Source: Deltaproteobacteria bacterium (GTDB lineage Bacteria; Desulfobacterota; Desulfobulbia; Desulfobulbales; Desulfurivibrionaceae). From it: 63,316 bases of DNA. Each line of letters starts with the position of its first letter. Position 1 is the first letter of the stretch. A program made the translations under genes and the position numbers. Positions 55,767 through 63,316 of the stretch are shown here, piece by piece. Below the pieces are notes generated by a model. The model did not search any database. It worked only from the letters and a program-made list of their open reading frames with translations, and had not been told where the DNA came from. The stretch is from contig DUZU01000013.1 of assembly GCA_013349285.1 (NCBI GenBank), forward strand, positions 1-63,316, given 5' to 3'.

Positions 55767-55808
55767 CCGTAGGTAGGCTGCTTGCCGGTTTCTACCGGAC
55801 TGTTGTGG

Positions 55809-55855
55809 TTTACCTTTAAGAACGGCATCAGAGAAGAGGCCGCCCTTAAGGTAAA
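55809..55855. repeat. Inverted repeat between convergent mltG and fliW
   Basis: TTTACCTTTAAG (55809-55820) pairs with CTTAAGGTAAA (55845-55855), with one bulged base and a 24-nt loop that itself contains GGC/GCC. Just before it lies a small CCGGT/ACCGG hairpin. No T-tract is present, so termination would be weak or factor-assisted. Confidence 0.5.
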
Positions 55856-55868
55856 GGATTGATGATGG

Positions 55869-56285
55869 TTAGTTTTCCTGGAGGTTGACGCTGTAATCCA
55901 TTTTGGGCAGAACCTTCTGGATGCCCAGGCGGCGGCTGATATTTACCACGAGGGGGCCGGAGATGTTGGCCACCAGATCCGTGTCTTCGGTGGTGCCGTC
56001 CTGTTTGTTGCAGCGGGCCAGCATCAGGAAGATGGCAATCTCGTCATCCGTGGAGGCCTTGATAAGTGCCTGCTCGTCATCGCTTAAGGTGAAGTCGTAG
56101 TTGAGGCCGTGGTTGGCAGGGTCGACCAGGCAGAACGCGACCTCCGGCTTGTCGACCGGTTGCAACCAGTACAGGGTTTTGCTGCCGTTTTCTTGATGGT
56201 GGAAGGTGTGGTGTTTGCATTCTTCAAAACCGAGAATGCCGTTGGGGAAGGTTAGGATGTTCTCGGTTGTTTGTTGGTCAGCCAT
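55869..56285 (-). CDS. fliW: Flagellar assembly factor FliW
   Basis: FliW binds the RNA regulator CsrA and flagellin, so that flagellin level controls its own translation. The 138-aa protein shows FPNGILGFEECKHHTF at the N-terminus, WLQPVDKPEVAFCLVDP and the C-terminal LVVNISRRLGIQKVL. A GGAGG precedes ATG 56285. It normally sits next to csrA or flagellin genes; here it is alone, far from the flg operon. Confidence 0.95.
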   Translation of the reverse strand: MADQQTTENILTFPNGILGFEECKHHTFHHQENGSKTLYWLQPVDKPEVAFCLVDPANHGLNYDFTLSDDEQALIKASTDDEIAIFLMLARCNKQDGTTEDTDLVANISGPLVVNISRRLGIQKVLPKMDYSVNLQEN

Positions 56286-56462
56286 TGAATGCCTCCTGGT
56301 GCTAGATGTTTTATTAATGTTTCACATCGGCGGTGATCCGGTCCGGTAAGGGATGTCTTCCTTGCCATGCAACCGGGTTATCGCTTTTCCTGTTTTATCC
56401 CCCCCAACTTCTATTGCCGCATGTTCTATTTTTACTTGTCGTCCGGATCAGTCGGGAACTTG

Positions 56463-56491
56463 AAAGTTTTCTTGATGTAAAGTTTTCTTGA
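56463..56491 (+). repeat. 13-nt direct repeat at the MFS promoter
   Basis: AAAGTTTTCTTGA occurs twice, at 56463-56475 and 56479-56491, with a 16-nt period. The second copy runs into the -35 box. Tandem identical 13-mers at this position suggest a regulator-binding site. Confidence 0.6.
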
Positions 56492-56517
56492 CATGCGGTT
56501 GGCCGCGGGTGTGTAAT
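56488..56517 (+). promoter_or_regulatory. Putative sigma-70 promoter of the OFA MFS gene
   Basis: TTGACA (56488-56493), an 18-nt spacer and TGTAAT (56512-56517). Transcription would begin near 56524, giving a leader of about 118 nt before ATG 56642. Confidence 0.6.
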
Positions 56518-56641
56518 TAACAAATGCGGAAACTATTTGATAAACGTTTAGTTGTTGGGGGTTTGCGAAGTGTTGGAAGTTCTTTGATCTTGGTGCGAGG
56601 GGGGATGGCCTTGAACCTTAAATAATTAAGAGGCAGTTTGT

Positions 56642-57955
56642 ATGACGCAGGCAATTAGGGATAAGGGGAAGTTGGTAACAGTTGCCGGAACCGGCATCAA
56701 TCTCGCGCTGGGGGTGCTCTATACCTGGAGTATTTTTAAGGGCGCGATCAGGCAGTCCATTGAGGGGGGTGGGGCCGGAGCGTTTAATTGGGATATTGCT
56801 TCGTTGAATGATCCCTATGCCGTCTGTTGCCTGGTTTTTGCCTGCAGCATGATCGTGGCGGGAAAATGCCAGGATACCTTTGGGCCGCGCCTCACCGCCA
56901 TTGTCGGCGGCCTGTTGGTCGGCGCCGGATTTATCTGGATATCGCAGAGTACGGCTTATCTCAGTTGGGTGCTGGGTTTCGGGGTGTTGGTCGGCATGGG
57001 CATTGCCTTTGGTTATTCGTCGGCCACCCCGCCAGCCCTGAAATGGTTTCCGCCCAATAAATCGGGGCGGATCGCCGGAATCGTGGTTTCCGGTTTCGGC
57101 CTGGCCTCGGTCTATATCGCCCCCCTGGCCCAGTACCTTCTGGGGGCATGGGGCCTTTCTCAGACCATGCTCTTTTTCGGCATCGCCTTTATGGTGGTGG
57201 TCAGTCTTTTTTCCCTGTTGCTGGTTAATCCGCCCGCGGGATTTACGCCCAAGGGGTTTGTCGATCGTCGCCGTAGCGGTGATGCCCATCGCCAGGCAAG
57301 AACCGCGATTATCGATGAAGATTTGTCGCCGGGCCAGATTCTTAGTACCGCGGTTTTCTGGCGGGTCTGGTTTCTCTATTTTATCGGGGCCGGGGCCGGG
57401 CTCATGGTTATCGGCAGTGTGGCGGGCATGGCCAAGAGCAGCATGGGGGCCAATGCCTTTTACGCGGTGGCGATTCTGGCGGTGGGTAATGCCGCCGGCC
57501 GGATTGTCGCGGGCATCATGGCCGATAAGATCGGTCGAAGTCATACCCTGGCCGGGGTTTTCGCCATGCAGGCGTTGATGATGTTCGGGGCGGTTGGTAT
57601 CATTGGAGCGGCATCGCCCAGTGCTATATTGTTGGTGGCCCTGGCCACGGTCATTGGTTTTAACTACGGGGCCAATCTCGCCCTTTTCCCGACCTTTGCC
57701 AAAGATCTTTGGGGGATGAAGCATTTTGGCATCAATTACGGCATCCTGTTTACCGCCTGGGGCATCGGCGGCTTTGTGATGAGCAAGGTTTCCCAGATGT
57801 TGCGGGCCAGCACCGGCAGCTATGCCAATTCCTTTATCGCCGCCGGGGTCATGCTGATGCTCGGGGTCGGACTCATTCTCTTTATGGCTGATGAGAAGGA
57901 TAAAAAACGCAGGCAGATTGCCCGGGAGCTTGCCGCCCTCGGCTCAAAAACCTGA
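56642..57955 (+). CDS. OFA-family MFS transporter (oxalate/formate/lactate-type)
   Basis: A 437-aa, 12-helix carrier of the oxalate:formate antiporter family, whose members move small carboxylates. Family features are the first helix GINLALGVLYTWSIF, GVLVGMGIAFGYSSATPPALKWFPPNKSGRIAG, and GFNYGANLALFPTFAKDLWG. In sulfate reducers and acetogens related proteins are candidate lactate or formate carriers; the substrate here cannot be fixed. The gene is a single unit between its own promoter and a strong terminator. Confidence 0.92.
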   Translation: MTQAIRDKGKLVTVAGTGINLALGVLYTWSIFKGAIRQSIEGGGAGAFNWDIASLNDPYAVCCLVFACSMIVAGKCQDTFGPRLTAIVGGLLVGAGFIWISQSTAYLSWVLGFGVLVGMGIAFGYSSATPPALKWFPPNKSGRIAGIVVSGFGLASVYIAPLAQYLLGAWGLSQTMLFFGIAFMVVVSLFSLLLVNPPAGFTPKGFVDRRRSGDAHRQARTAIIDEDLSPGQILSTAVFWRVWFLYFIGAGAGLMVIGSVAGMAKSSMGANAFYAVAILAVGNAAGRIVAGIMADKIGRSHTLAGVFAMQALMMFGAVGIIGAASPSAILLVALATVIGFNYGANLALFPTFAKDLWGMKHFGINYGILFTAWGIGGFVMSKVSQMLRASTGSYANSFIAAGVMLMLGVGLILFMADEKDKKRRQIARELAALGSKT

Positions 57956-57975
57956 TATTTTGTCTTGAGGTAACT

Positions 57976-58009
57976 AAAAAAGGCCGCCCCGGAAAGGGCG
58001 GCCTTTTTT
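57976..58009. terminator. Bidirectional intrinsic terminator
   Basis: Stem GGCCGCCC (57982-57989) with GGGCGGCC (57996-58003), a 6-nt loop, A6 before and T6 after. It can stop both the MFS transcript (plus) and the RNase E/G transcript (minus), which converge here. Confidence 0.93.
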
Positions 58010-58031
58010 ATTGCAACGGCTTGCCGGTTAT

Positions 58032-59927
58032 CTATCCCTTGAGGAACTCTATCTTGCCCTCGGTGGGGGTCATGGTCGGGTCTGATTCGATGATGATTTT
58101 GGCCTGGTGCTGTTGCTCCAGTTCCATCAGATCCTCATGCTTTTTGCTGAGGAGGTATTCCGCCACCTCGGCGGGCAGGCGACAGGATACTTTCTTGACA
58201 TGCTCTCTGATCACCCCGGTATGAATATGGCGTAAATGAACCAGGGCCTGGGTTTCCACCGAGCGAACCATGCCGCGCCCTTTGCAGTGCGGGCAGATAT
58301 TGTAGCTGCCCATCTGCACCGGCGCCGCCATTTTCTGGCGGGAGATCTGCATGAGCCCGAATTTAGAGATCCGGGAAAAGTCGACCTTGGCTTTGTCCCG
58401 TTTCATGCAGTCCCGGACCTTTTTTTCAACGGCGCGCACATGCTTGGCGTCGCGCATGTCGATAAAATCGACGACGATCAGGCCGCCCAGGTCGCGGAGT
58501 TTTAACTGGCGACTCAGTTCTTCCGCCGCTTCCATGTTGGCGAGGAAGATGGTTTCTTCAAAGTTTTTGTCCTTGCCGGTGCTGCCTGAGTTCACGTCGA
58601 TGGCGACCAGCGCTTCGGTGGGGCTGATAACGATGGAGCCGCCTGACGGCAATGAGACAGTGGGCTGAAATATCTGCTCAATCTGCTTTTCTACGTGAAA
58701 TTGATGGAAAAGGGGCTGGGTTCCCTTGTGCATCTTGACATTGGTCACCCTCTTCTGGGTGGCGGGCAGCAGTTCCAGGAAATTTTTCACCTGGGCCAGG
58801 GCCTCTTCGTCATCGACCAGGATTTCGTTGATTTCGGTGGTGTAGCTGTCCCGGAGGAATCTCGAGATAATATTCTGCTCTTTGTGGAGCAGGGCCGGAG
58901 CCTTGGCGGTTTGGCCCTTTTTCTTGATTTCTTCCCACAGGTTCAGCAAAAAGCAAATGTCCTGGGAGATCGCGGTTTTGGTAATATCGCGGCTGGCGGT
59001 GCGGATGATATAGCCGATCCCTTCGGGGATGGTGATGGCGTCGACCATTTTTCGCAGTTTGCTTCTCTCTGATTCGCTCTCGATTTTTCTGGAGATCCCG
59101 GCGCTGTCGCTGCCGGGCATTAGAACCAGGTAGCGGCCCGGCAGGGAGAGATAGGTTGTGATGCTGGCCCCCTTGTTGCCGGTGGCCTCTTTGACGACCT
59201 CAATCAACATTTCCTGGCCCTTGCTGACCACATCCTGGATGTTGAGCTTCTTCCAGCTGGTGTCCGGATCAACTTCCCGGTTGTAGTATTCCGGGTGAAT
59301 GTCGCTGAACGACAAAAAGCCGTTCTTGCCGGTGCCGTAGTCGACAAAGGCGGCCTGCAGGTTTGGTTCAACCGCGGTTACGATTCCTTTATAGATATTG
59401 CCCTTGGTTTGCGCCCTGCTCACGGTTTCCACATGGAACGATTCGATTTTGCCGCTTTCCAGGAGCACAATCCGGCATTCTTCCGGCTCATCGGTGTTGA
59501 TCAGCAGTTTGTAGGAGGCCTCGACCTTGTCGGTTTCCTCGGCGGCGATGCCGTCGGCGTCAACGGCCGCCTCCCGGTCCGCTGCTTTTCTGCGGGGCGG
59601 TCTGGATCTGCGTTTGGCCTTGGGTTTGGGGGTGGCGGCTTCTGCAATCATCGCCTCTTTTTGCGGGGCGATGGCGTCTTTGTCCTCCGCGGGTTTGCGG
59701 CTGCCTGAAGAGCGTTTTCTCGGGGGGCGGCGTGATCGTCTCCTGGGCTGCGGACCTGTTTTCCCCTCGCTGCTTTGTGCCGACGGCTTATTGGCCGAAG
59801 TCTGGGGCGACTGCTCGGCTTTGCCTTCGTCGGTTTGTTTCTTTTTAGGTTTGAACCAGTTGCTTACTCTGGCAAGCATCGAGCTTGATTCTTTTTCATC
59901 TGTTGGTTTGGTAGTATTCTTTGCCAT
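58032..59927 (-). CDS. Ribonuclease E/G family protein
   Basis: A 631-aa endoribonuclease of the RNase E/G family. Residues about 1-135 are a basic, low-complexity extension (Arg/Lys/Pro-rich). The catalytic core follows, with an S1 domain (NIYKGIVTAVEPNLQAAFVDYG), the DNase I-like part with AIDVNSGS and VDFIDM (metal-binding Asp), and the Zn-link CPHCKGRG. The usual C-terminal RNase E scaffold is absent. Its ATG lies 32 nt inside the end of the upstream radical SAM gene. Confidence 0.95.
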   Translation of the reverse strand: MAKNTTKPTDEKESSSMLARVSNWFKPKKKQTDEGKAEQSPQTSANKPSAQSSEGKTGPQPRRRSRRPPRKRSSGSRKPAEDKDAIAPQKEAMIAEAATPKPKAKRRSRPPRRKAADREAAVDADGIAAEETDKVEASYKLLINTDEPEECRIVLLESGKIESFHVETVSRAQTKGNIYKGIVTAVEPNLQAAFVDYGTGKNGFLSFSDIHPEYYNREVDPDTSWKKLNIQDVVSKGQEMLIEVVKEATGNKGASITTYLSLPGRYLVLMPGSDSAGISRKIESESERSKLRKMVDAITIPEGIGYIIRTASRDITKTAISQDICFLLNLWEEIKKKGQTAKAPALLHKEQNIISRFLRDSYTTEINEILVDDEEALAQVKNFLELLPATQKRVTNVKMHKGTQPLFHQFHVEKQIEQIFQPTVSLPSGGSIVISPTEALVAIDVNSGSTGKDKNFEETIFLANMEAAEELSRQLKLRDLGGLIVVDFIDMRDAKHVRAVEKKVRDCMKRDKAKVDFSRISKFGLMQISRQKMAAPVQMGSYNICPHCKGRGMVRSVETQALVHLRHIHTGVIREHVKKVSCRLPAEVAEYLLSKKHEDLMELEQQHQAKIIIESDPTMTPTEGKIEFLKG

Positions 59928-60828
59928 GGTGGCTCTTTAAAGTTATATGACCTTTGTCGGTCATTTGATTAAGTAGGGCCTCTGCTGATTCGGGAGCCAT
60001 GTTCAGGGCTTCGCTGACGTCGATGGCTGTGCAGGGCCGTCTTTTCAGCATTTCCAGGATGTCGTTTTCAGAGACCGATCTGTGTTTTTCTTTGTTGCGG
60101 GTGGTGAAATCCACCAGGATTTCCACCGGAACGGTGAACTGGCCGGCAATGGCTTCCAGTTCCAGTTGGGTTAACGGGGTTGCAAAATTTTCAAGCGGCG
60201 GTCGGACAACGGTATTCAGTTGTACCTTGTCCGGTTGAATTTTCTCAACCGCCTGCACGAGGGCGGTGATATCTTCCGGAGCGTCGTTGATATTTTTTGC
60301 AATCAGGATTTCCAGCCAGAATTTGCCGCGGAAAGAGCGGCGGAATTCAATGAGGCCGGCAATCAGTTCGGTTAGAGGCGCACAGGATGCGGCCCGGTTT
60401 ATCCGCCGGTAGCTTTCTTCGCGGGCCGCATCAAGTGACGGGATAATGATGTCGGCAGCCGCTAAATCCTGTTGAACCTCGGGTAAATAGAGCAATGAAC
60501 CGTTGGTTAGAACGGCAACCGGTTTGTTGGTCTTTTCTTTGATATATCTGATAATCTTGCCGAGATCGCAATGGAGAGTTGGTTCTCCCGATCCGGTTAT
60601 GGTAAAAATATCCAGATGCTCAATGAGCTTGCTGTCGGTTAGCAGTTGGTCGATTTCGGCGATCAGTTCCCGGGTGGGGATATATTCTTTACGTTCACAG
60701 GTGAGCGTAGTGGTGGCGCCGACCTCGCAGTAAATGCAATTATAGTTGCATATTTTGGGAGGAACCAAATCAACGCCTTGGGAAATGCCAAGACGCCGGG
60801 AGTTGACTGGACCGAACAAGTATTTCAT
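59896..60828 (-). CDS. Radical SAM protein with C-terminal winged-helix-like domain
   Basis: A 310-aa radical SAM protein. It begins with the family stretch FGPVNSRRLGISQGVDLVP, with the cluster cysteines Cys27, Cys31 and Cys34 in CNYNCIYC, and has TGSGEPTLH and LTNGSLLY. The last 70 residues (from about 240) look like a helix-turn-helix domain. The COG0731 group includes tRNA wyosine-like enzymes but the substrate of this bacterial subgroup is unknown. Co-transcription with RNase E/G (32-nt overlap) hints at an RNA-related role; that is inference. Confidence 0.88.
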   Translation of the reverse strand: MKYLFGPVNSRRLGISQGVDLVPPKICNYNCIYCEVGATTTLTCERKEYIPTRELIAEIDQLLTDSKLIEHLDIFTITGSGEPTLHCDLGKIIRYIKEKTNKPVAVLTNGSLLYLPEVQQDLAAADIIIPSLDAAREESYRRINRAASCAPLTELIAGLIEFRRSFRGKFWLEILIAKNINDAPEDITALVQAVEKIQPDKVQLNTVVRPPLENFATPLTQLELEAIAGQFTVPVEILVDFTTRNKEKHRSVSENDILEMLKRRPCTAIDVSEALNMAPESAEALLNQMTDKGHITLKSHHGKEYYQTNR

Positions 60829-60958
60829 CAGGGTTATATTGATCAGCCGGGGAATGCTGAAGGTATGCTTGGATCCTTTTTGGGGTTATGTGGGAAACTA
60901 TGGTATATTTTTTAAACTTTTTCTTAAGTTGCAAGTTAAAACAATCCCCTGTTCTTAG

Positions 60959-60993
60959 CAAGCCAAAATTGATTTGTCGCGACTTTTGGCTTG
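60959..60993. repeat. Perfect 10-bp inverted repeat on the ilvD promoter
   Basis: CAAGCCAAAA (60959-60968) and TTTTGGCTTG (60984-60993) are exact complements with a 15-nt spacer. The right arm overlaps the -35 box TTGACA (60991-60996), so a bound protein would block polymerase. Confidence 0.75.
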
Positions 60994-61018
60994 ACAGAAG
61001 TCGGCTGCCTGCTAAGAT
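60991..61018 (+). promoter_or_regulatory. Putative sigma-70 promoter of ilvD
   Basis: TTGACA (60991-60996), a 16-nt spacer and TAAGAT (61013-61018). Transcription would begin near 61025, 47 nt before ATG 61072. The gap of 243 nt between the divergent radical SAM gene and ilvD holds nothing else I can name. Confidence 0.65.
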
Positions 61019-61071
61019 TCAAAATTTAATGAAAGTCTGAAAACATAAGTAAAATAAATGAGAAATAACAT

Positions 61072-62751
61072 ATGAAAACAATGCGCAGTGATGCTATCAA
61101 GAAAGGGATTGAGCGGGCTCCGCACCGTTCTTTGCTCAAAGCCATGGGCTACACCAATGAAGAGATCAGGCGCCCCCTGATCGGGATCTGTCATGCCCAT
61201 AATGAAATTATTCCGGGTCATATTCATCTTGATAAGATTTTAGAGGCGGTTAAAACCGGGGTGCGGATGGCGGGGGGAACTCCCATTGCCTTTGGCGCCA
61301 TCGGCGTTTGCGATGGTATTGCCATGAATCACAGCGGGATGAAATATTCCCTGGCCAGTCGTGAGCTCATTGCCGATTCCCTGGAAGTTATGGCCATGGC
61401 CCATCCCTTTGATGCCCTGGTTTTGATTCCCAATTGCGACAAGGTTACGCCGGGGATGTTGATGGGGGCCTTGCGGGTTAATATCCCGAGTGTGGTGGTG
61501 AGTGGCGGTCCCATGCTTACCGGCCGGTTCCGGGGTAAGGACGTGCATCTGGTCAGCGTTTTTGAGGGAGTGGGCCGGGTCAAGGCGGAAACCATGGATA
61601 TCCAGGAGCTCGATGAGCTTGAAGACCAGGCCTGCCCTGGTTGCGGCTCCTGTTCCGGGATGTTTACCGCCAACTCCATGAACTGTCTCACCGAGGCGAT
61701 CGGGCTTGGTTTGCCGGGCAACGGTACGATTCCGGCCGTGGCGGCCGCCCGGATCAGGCTGGCCAAGGAGGCCGGGATGGCGGTGATGCATCTGTTGGAA
61801 GAGGATATCCGGCCCCGGGATATCGCCACCCGGGAGGCCTTTGAGAATGCGATGGCCATCGATATGGCCCTGGGTTGTTCCACCAACACCGTTCTCCATG
61901 TGCCGGCCATTGCCAGGGAAGCCGGGGTTGATCTGCCCCTTGAGTTGTTTAATGAGGTAAGCGCCCGGGTGCCGCATCTGTGCAGCTTGATTCCCGGCGG
62001 ACCCCACAGTCTGCAGCAACTGGATGAAGCCGGCGGCGTCCAGGCGGTTATGGGCGAGTTGCTCAATACCAAGTTCGGGCTGAACCTGAATGTTATGACC
62101 GTGACCGGCAAGACCCTCGGCGAGAACCTGGAAAAGGTCAGGGTTCGGGATGCCGAGATTATTCGGTCGGTGGATAATCCCTATCATAAGGTGGGCGGCA
62201 TTGCGGTGCTTTACGGCAATCTGGCGCCGGACGGTTGCGTGGTCAAGCAGTCGGCGGTGGCCGAGGAGATGCTCTCCCACAGCGGCCCGGCTCGGGTGTT
62301 TGATTCCGAGGATGAGGCCCAGGCGGCTATCCTTGAGGGCAGGATCAAAGCCGGCGATGTGGTGATCATCCGTTATTGCGGGCCACGAGGCGGGCCGGGT
62401 ATGCCGGAGATGCTGTCGCCGACTTCGGCCATCATCGGCATGGGGCTTGGCAAAAGCGTGGCTCTGATCACCGACGGTCGTTTCAGCGGCGGCACCCAGG
62501 GCGCCTGCATCGGCCATGTTTCTCCGGAGGCGGCCGATGGCGGGCCCATCGCTTTTGTCGAGGAGGGGGATCGGATCAATATTGATATTTCCCATAACAA
62601 GATAGAGCTGGATGTGGCGGCGGATATTCTTGAAGAGCGGCGCAGCCGGTGGCAGCCGCCGGCGCCCAAAATCACCACCGGTTATGTCGGCCGCTATGCC
62701 AAACTGGTGACCTCGGGCAGTACCGGGGCCGTATTGCGGGATGATTTCTGA
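61072..62751 (+). CDS. ilvD: Dihydroxy-acid dehydratase
   Basis: IlvD makes the 2-keto acids in valine, leucine and isoleucine synthesis, and uses an Fe-S cluster. The 559-aa protein has the conserved cysteines in [10 protein letters not shown] and [19 protein letters not shown], the Mg/substrate region [12 protein letters not shown], and the C-terminal [20 protein letters not shown]. Its length is standard. It starts at ATG 61072 and appears monocistronic; other ilv genes are not in the window. An operator-like palindrome covers its promoter. Confidence 0.98.
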   Translation: MKTMRSDAIKKGIERAPHRSLLKAMGYTNEEIRRPLIGICHAHNEIIPGHIHLDKILEAVKTGVRMAGGTPIAFGAIGVCDGIAMNHSGMKYSLASRELIADSLEVMAMAHPFDALVLIPNCDKVTPGMLMGALRVNIPSVVVSGGPMLTGRFRGKDVHLVSVFEGVGRVKAETMDIQELDELEDQACPGCGSCSGMFTANSMNCLTEAIGLGLPGNGTIPAVAAARIRLAKEAGMAVMHLLEEDIRPRDIATREAFENAMAIDMALGCSTNTVLHVPAIAREAGVDLPLELFNEVSARVPHLCSLIPGGPHSLQQLDEAGGVQAVMGELLNTKFGLNLNVMTVTGKTLGENLEKVRVRDAEIIRSVDNPYHKVGGIAVLYGNLAPDGCVVKQSAVAEEMLSHSGPARVFDSEDEAQAAILEGRIKAGDVVIIRYCGPRGGPGMPEMLSPTSAIIGMGLGKSVALITDGRFSGGTQGACIGHVSPEAADGGPIAFVEEGDRINIDISHNKIELDVAADILEERRSRWQPPAPKITTGYVGRYAKLVTSGSTGAVLRDDF

Positions 62752-62882
62752 GATGATGATGGGGCCGGGGCTGAATAATTTCAGCCCTGGCCGGTTGTTA
62801 AGGATAACTACGATTTGTTGAATATAATATGTGTGATGTTGCCGGCGCGCATGATGCGGCTGGGGAACAGTGAGGTGGGGCG

Positions 62883-63316
62883 GTGAGGAAGGGATTGGTC
62901 TGCAGTCTTGCTTTTCTGTTGGTAGTTTTTTCTCTGGCCGTTGGCGGCGTCTGGGCTAAGCCGCTTCCCTGGGAGGTTACGGCCGACAGCCTGGTGCACC
63001 TGAAGGAGCCGGAAAGTATTCTGGCCGAGGGCAATGTTATTTTGAATCGGCCCAAGGAGTCGTCGCCTGACCCCATGATTGTCCGGGCCGATTGGGTGCG
63101 CTATGATGTCGAGTTGGGGGTGATTCGGGCCCGGGGCAATGTTTATGTGCTTTCCGGTCAGGATGAAATCGCGGCGGATCTCGCGGATCTCGATCTGAAC
63201 AGCAAAACCGGGACCTTTTATAATTCCACCATTTTCATGGCCGATACCCATATGTTCATCACCGGGGATGAGGTCGTGAAAACCGGTGATTTCACCTATG
63301 ACCTGAAAAACGGCAC
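62883..63316 (+). CDS. lptD: LPS-assembly protein LptD, N-terminal part (truncated by window edge)
   Basis: The start of an outer-membrane LPS assembly protein. A signal peptide (about residues 1-24, ending VWA) precedes the OstA-like N-terminal domain, with WEVTADSLVHL, LAEGNVILNRP, VRADWVRYDVELGVIRARGNVYVL and the LDLNSKTGTFYNS strand. The frame is open to the window end, so the C-terminal barrel lies beyond. I choose GTG 62883, which has GAGGTG upstream and follows a stop (62871-62873) in the same frame. The domain could also occur in a periplasmic LptA, but the YDLKNG ending fits LptD. Confidence 0.85.
   Translation, partial: MRKGLVCSLAFLLVVFSLAVGGVWAKPLPWEVTADSLVHLKEPESILAEGNVILNRPKESSPDPMIVRADWVRYDVELGVIRARGNVYVLSGQDEIAADLADLDLNSKTGTFYNSTIFMADTHMFITGDEVVKTGDFTYDLKNG

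Larger units (their letters stand above)
56286..56641. promoter_or_regulatory. 356-nt divergent region between fliW and the MFS gene
   Basis: No gene is visible. The right part contains the promoter and direct repeats of the MFS gene (56463-56517) and an AAGAGG ribosome-binding site (56628-56633). The left part should hold the fliW promoter; I found neither a sigma-28 nor a sigma-54 motif for it. Confidence 0.55.

Overview
The window looks like a chromosomal segment of a motile, Gram-negative anaerobe, most likely in the Desulfobacterota (former Deltaproteobacteria), with Desulfobulbales as a guess. The reasons are an L/P-ring flagellum with sigma-54 promoters, LptD and LolA-like envelope genes, quinolinate synthase paired with a cysteine desulfurase, large two-component proteins, an OFA-type MFS carrier, and a TauE/SafE plus TIGR02186 pair with universal stress proteins. 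No database search was possible, so the taxonomy is inference. No rRNA, tRNA, CRISPR, IS element or phage gene was recognised.

Layout. 1-6.9 kb (minus): the flagellar operon flgF-flgG-flgA-flgH-flgI-flgJ-flgN-flgK, with flgK cut by the window edge, plus an orphan FlhB C-terminal domain. A perfect -24/-12 promoter precedes flgF and a second close match precedes flgI. 7-19 kb (plus): housekeeping genes sfsA, queC, nagZ, a ribosome-hibernation/cold-shock fusion, nadA-nifS, glmS-gmd-fcl (amino sugar and GDP-fucose supply), then a BioH-BioC fusion with bioD.

19.1-28.9 kb (minus) is the most unusual part. A histidine kinase and an NtrC-type activator lie just upstream of a six-gene operon: TauE/SafE permease, TIGR02186 membrane protein, an ATP-grasp/phosphohistidine protein without a PEP-binding barrel, a lone receiver domain, and two divergent universal-stress proteins. 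A textbook sigma-54 promoter lies in the 553-nt gap between them, together with two related inverted repeats that could be activator sites. I read this as one regulated envelope or sulfur-anion stress module.

29.2-36.9 kb (plus): a second signalling operon, a hybrid kinase, a CheR methyltransferase, a receiver-less CheB methylesterase and a REC-PAS-GGDEF-EAL protein, preceded by a perfect 16-bp inverted repeat. 36.9-44.4 kb (minus): a KamA-type aminomutase with a long N-terminal extension, then an operon arsR - RND/MMPL exporter - LolA-like protein - beta-barrel protein - DUF2892. The ArsR protein has two cysteines 66 residues apart, as in the persulfide sensors SqrR/BigR/YgaV.

44.4-63.3 kb: SAM hydroxide adenosyltransferase, divergent polysaccharide deacetylase, polyprenyl synthase and a DinG-type helicase (minus); a canonical UspA (plus); an unrecognised 367-aa protein; a left-handed beta-helix protein; lon, mltG, an isolated fliW, an OFA MFS carrier, RNase E/G, a radical SAM protein, ilvD with an operator-like palindrome on its promoter, and the start of lptD.
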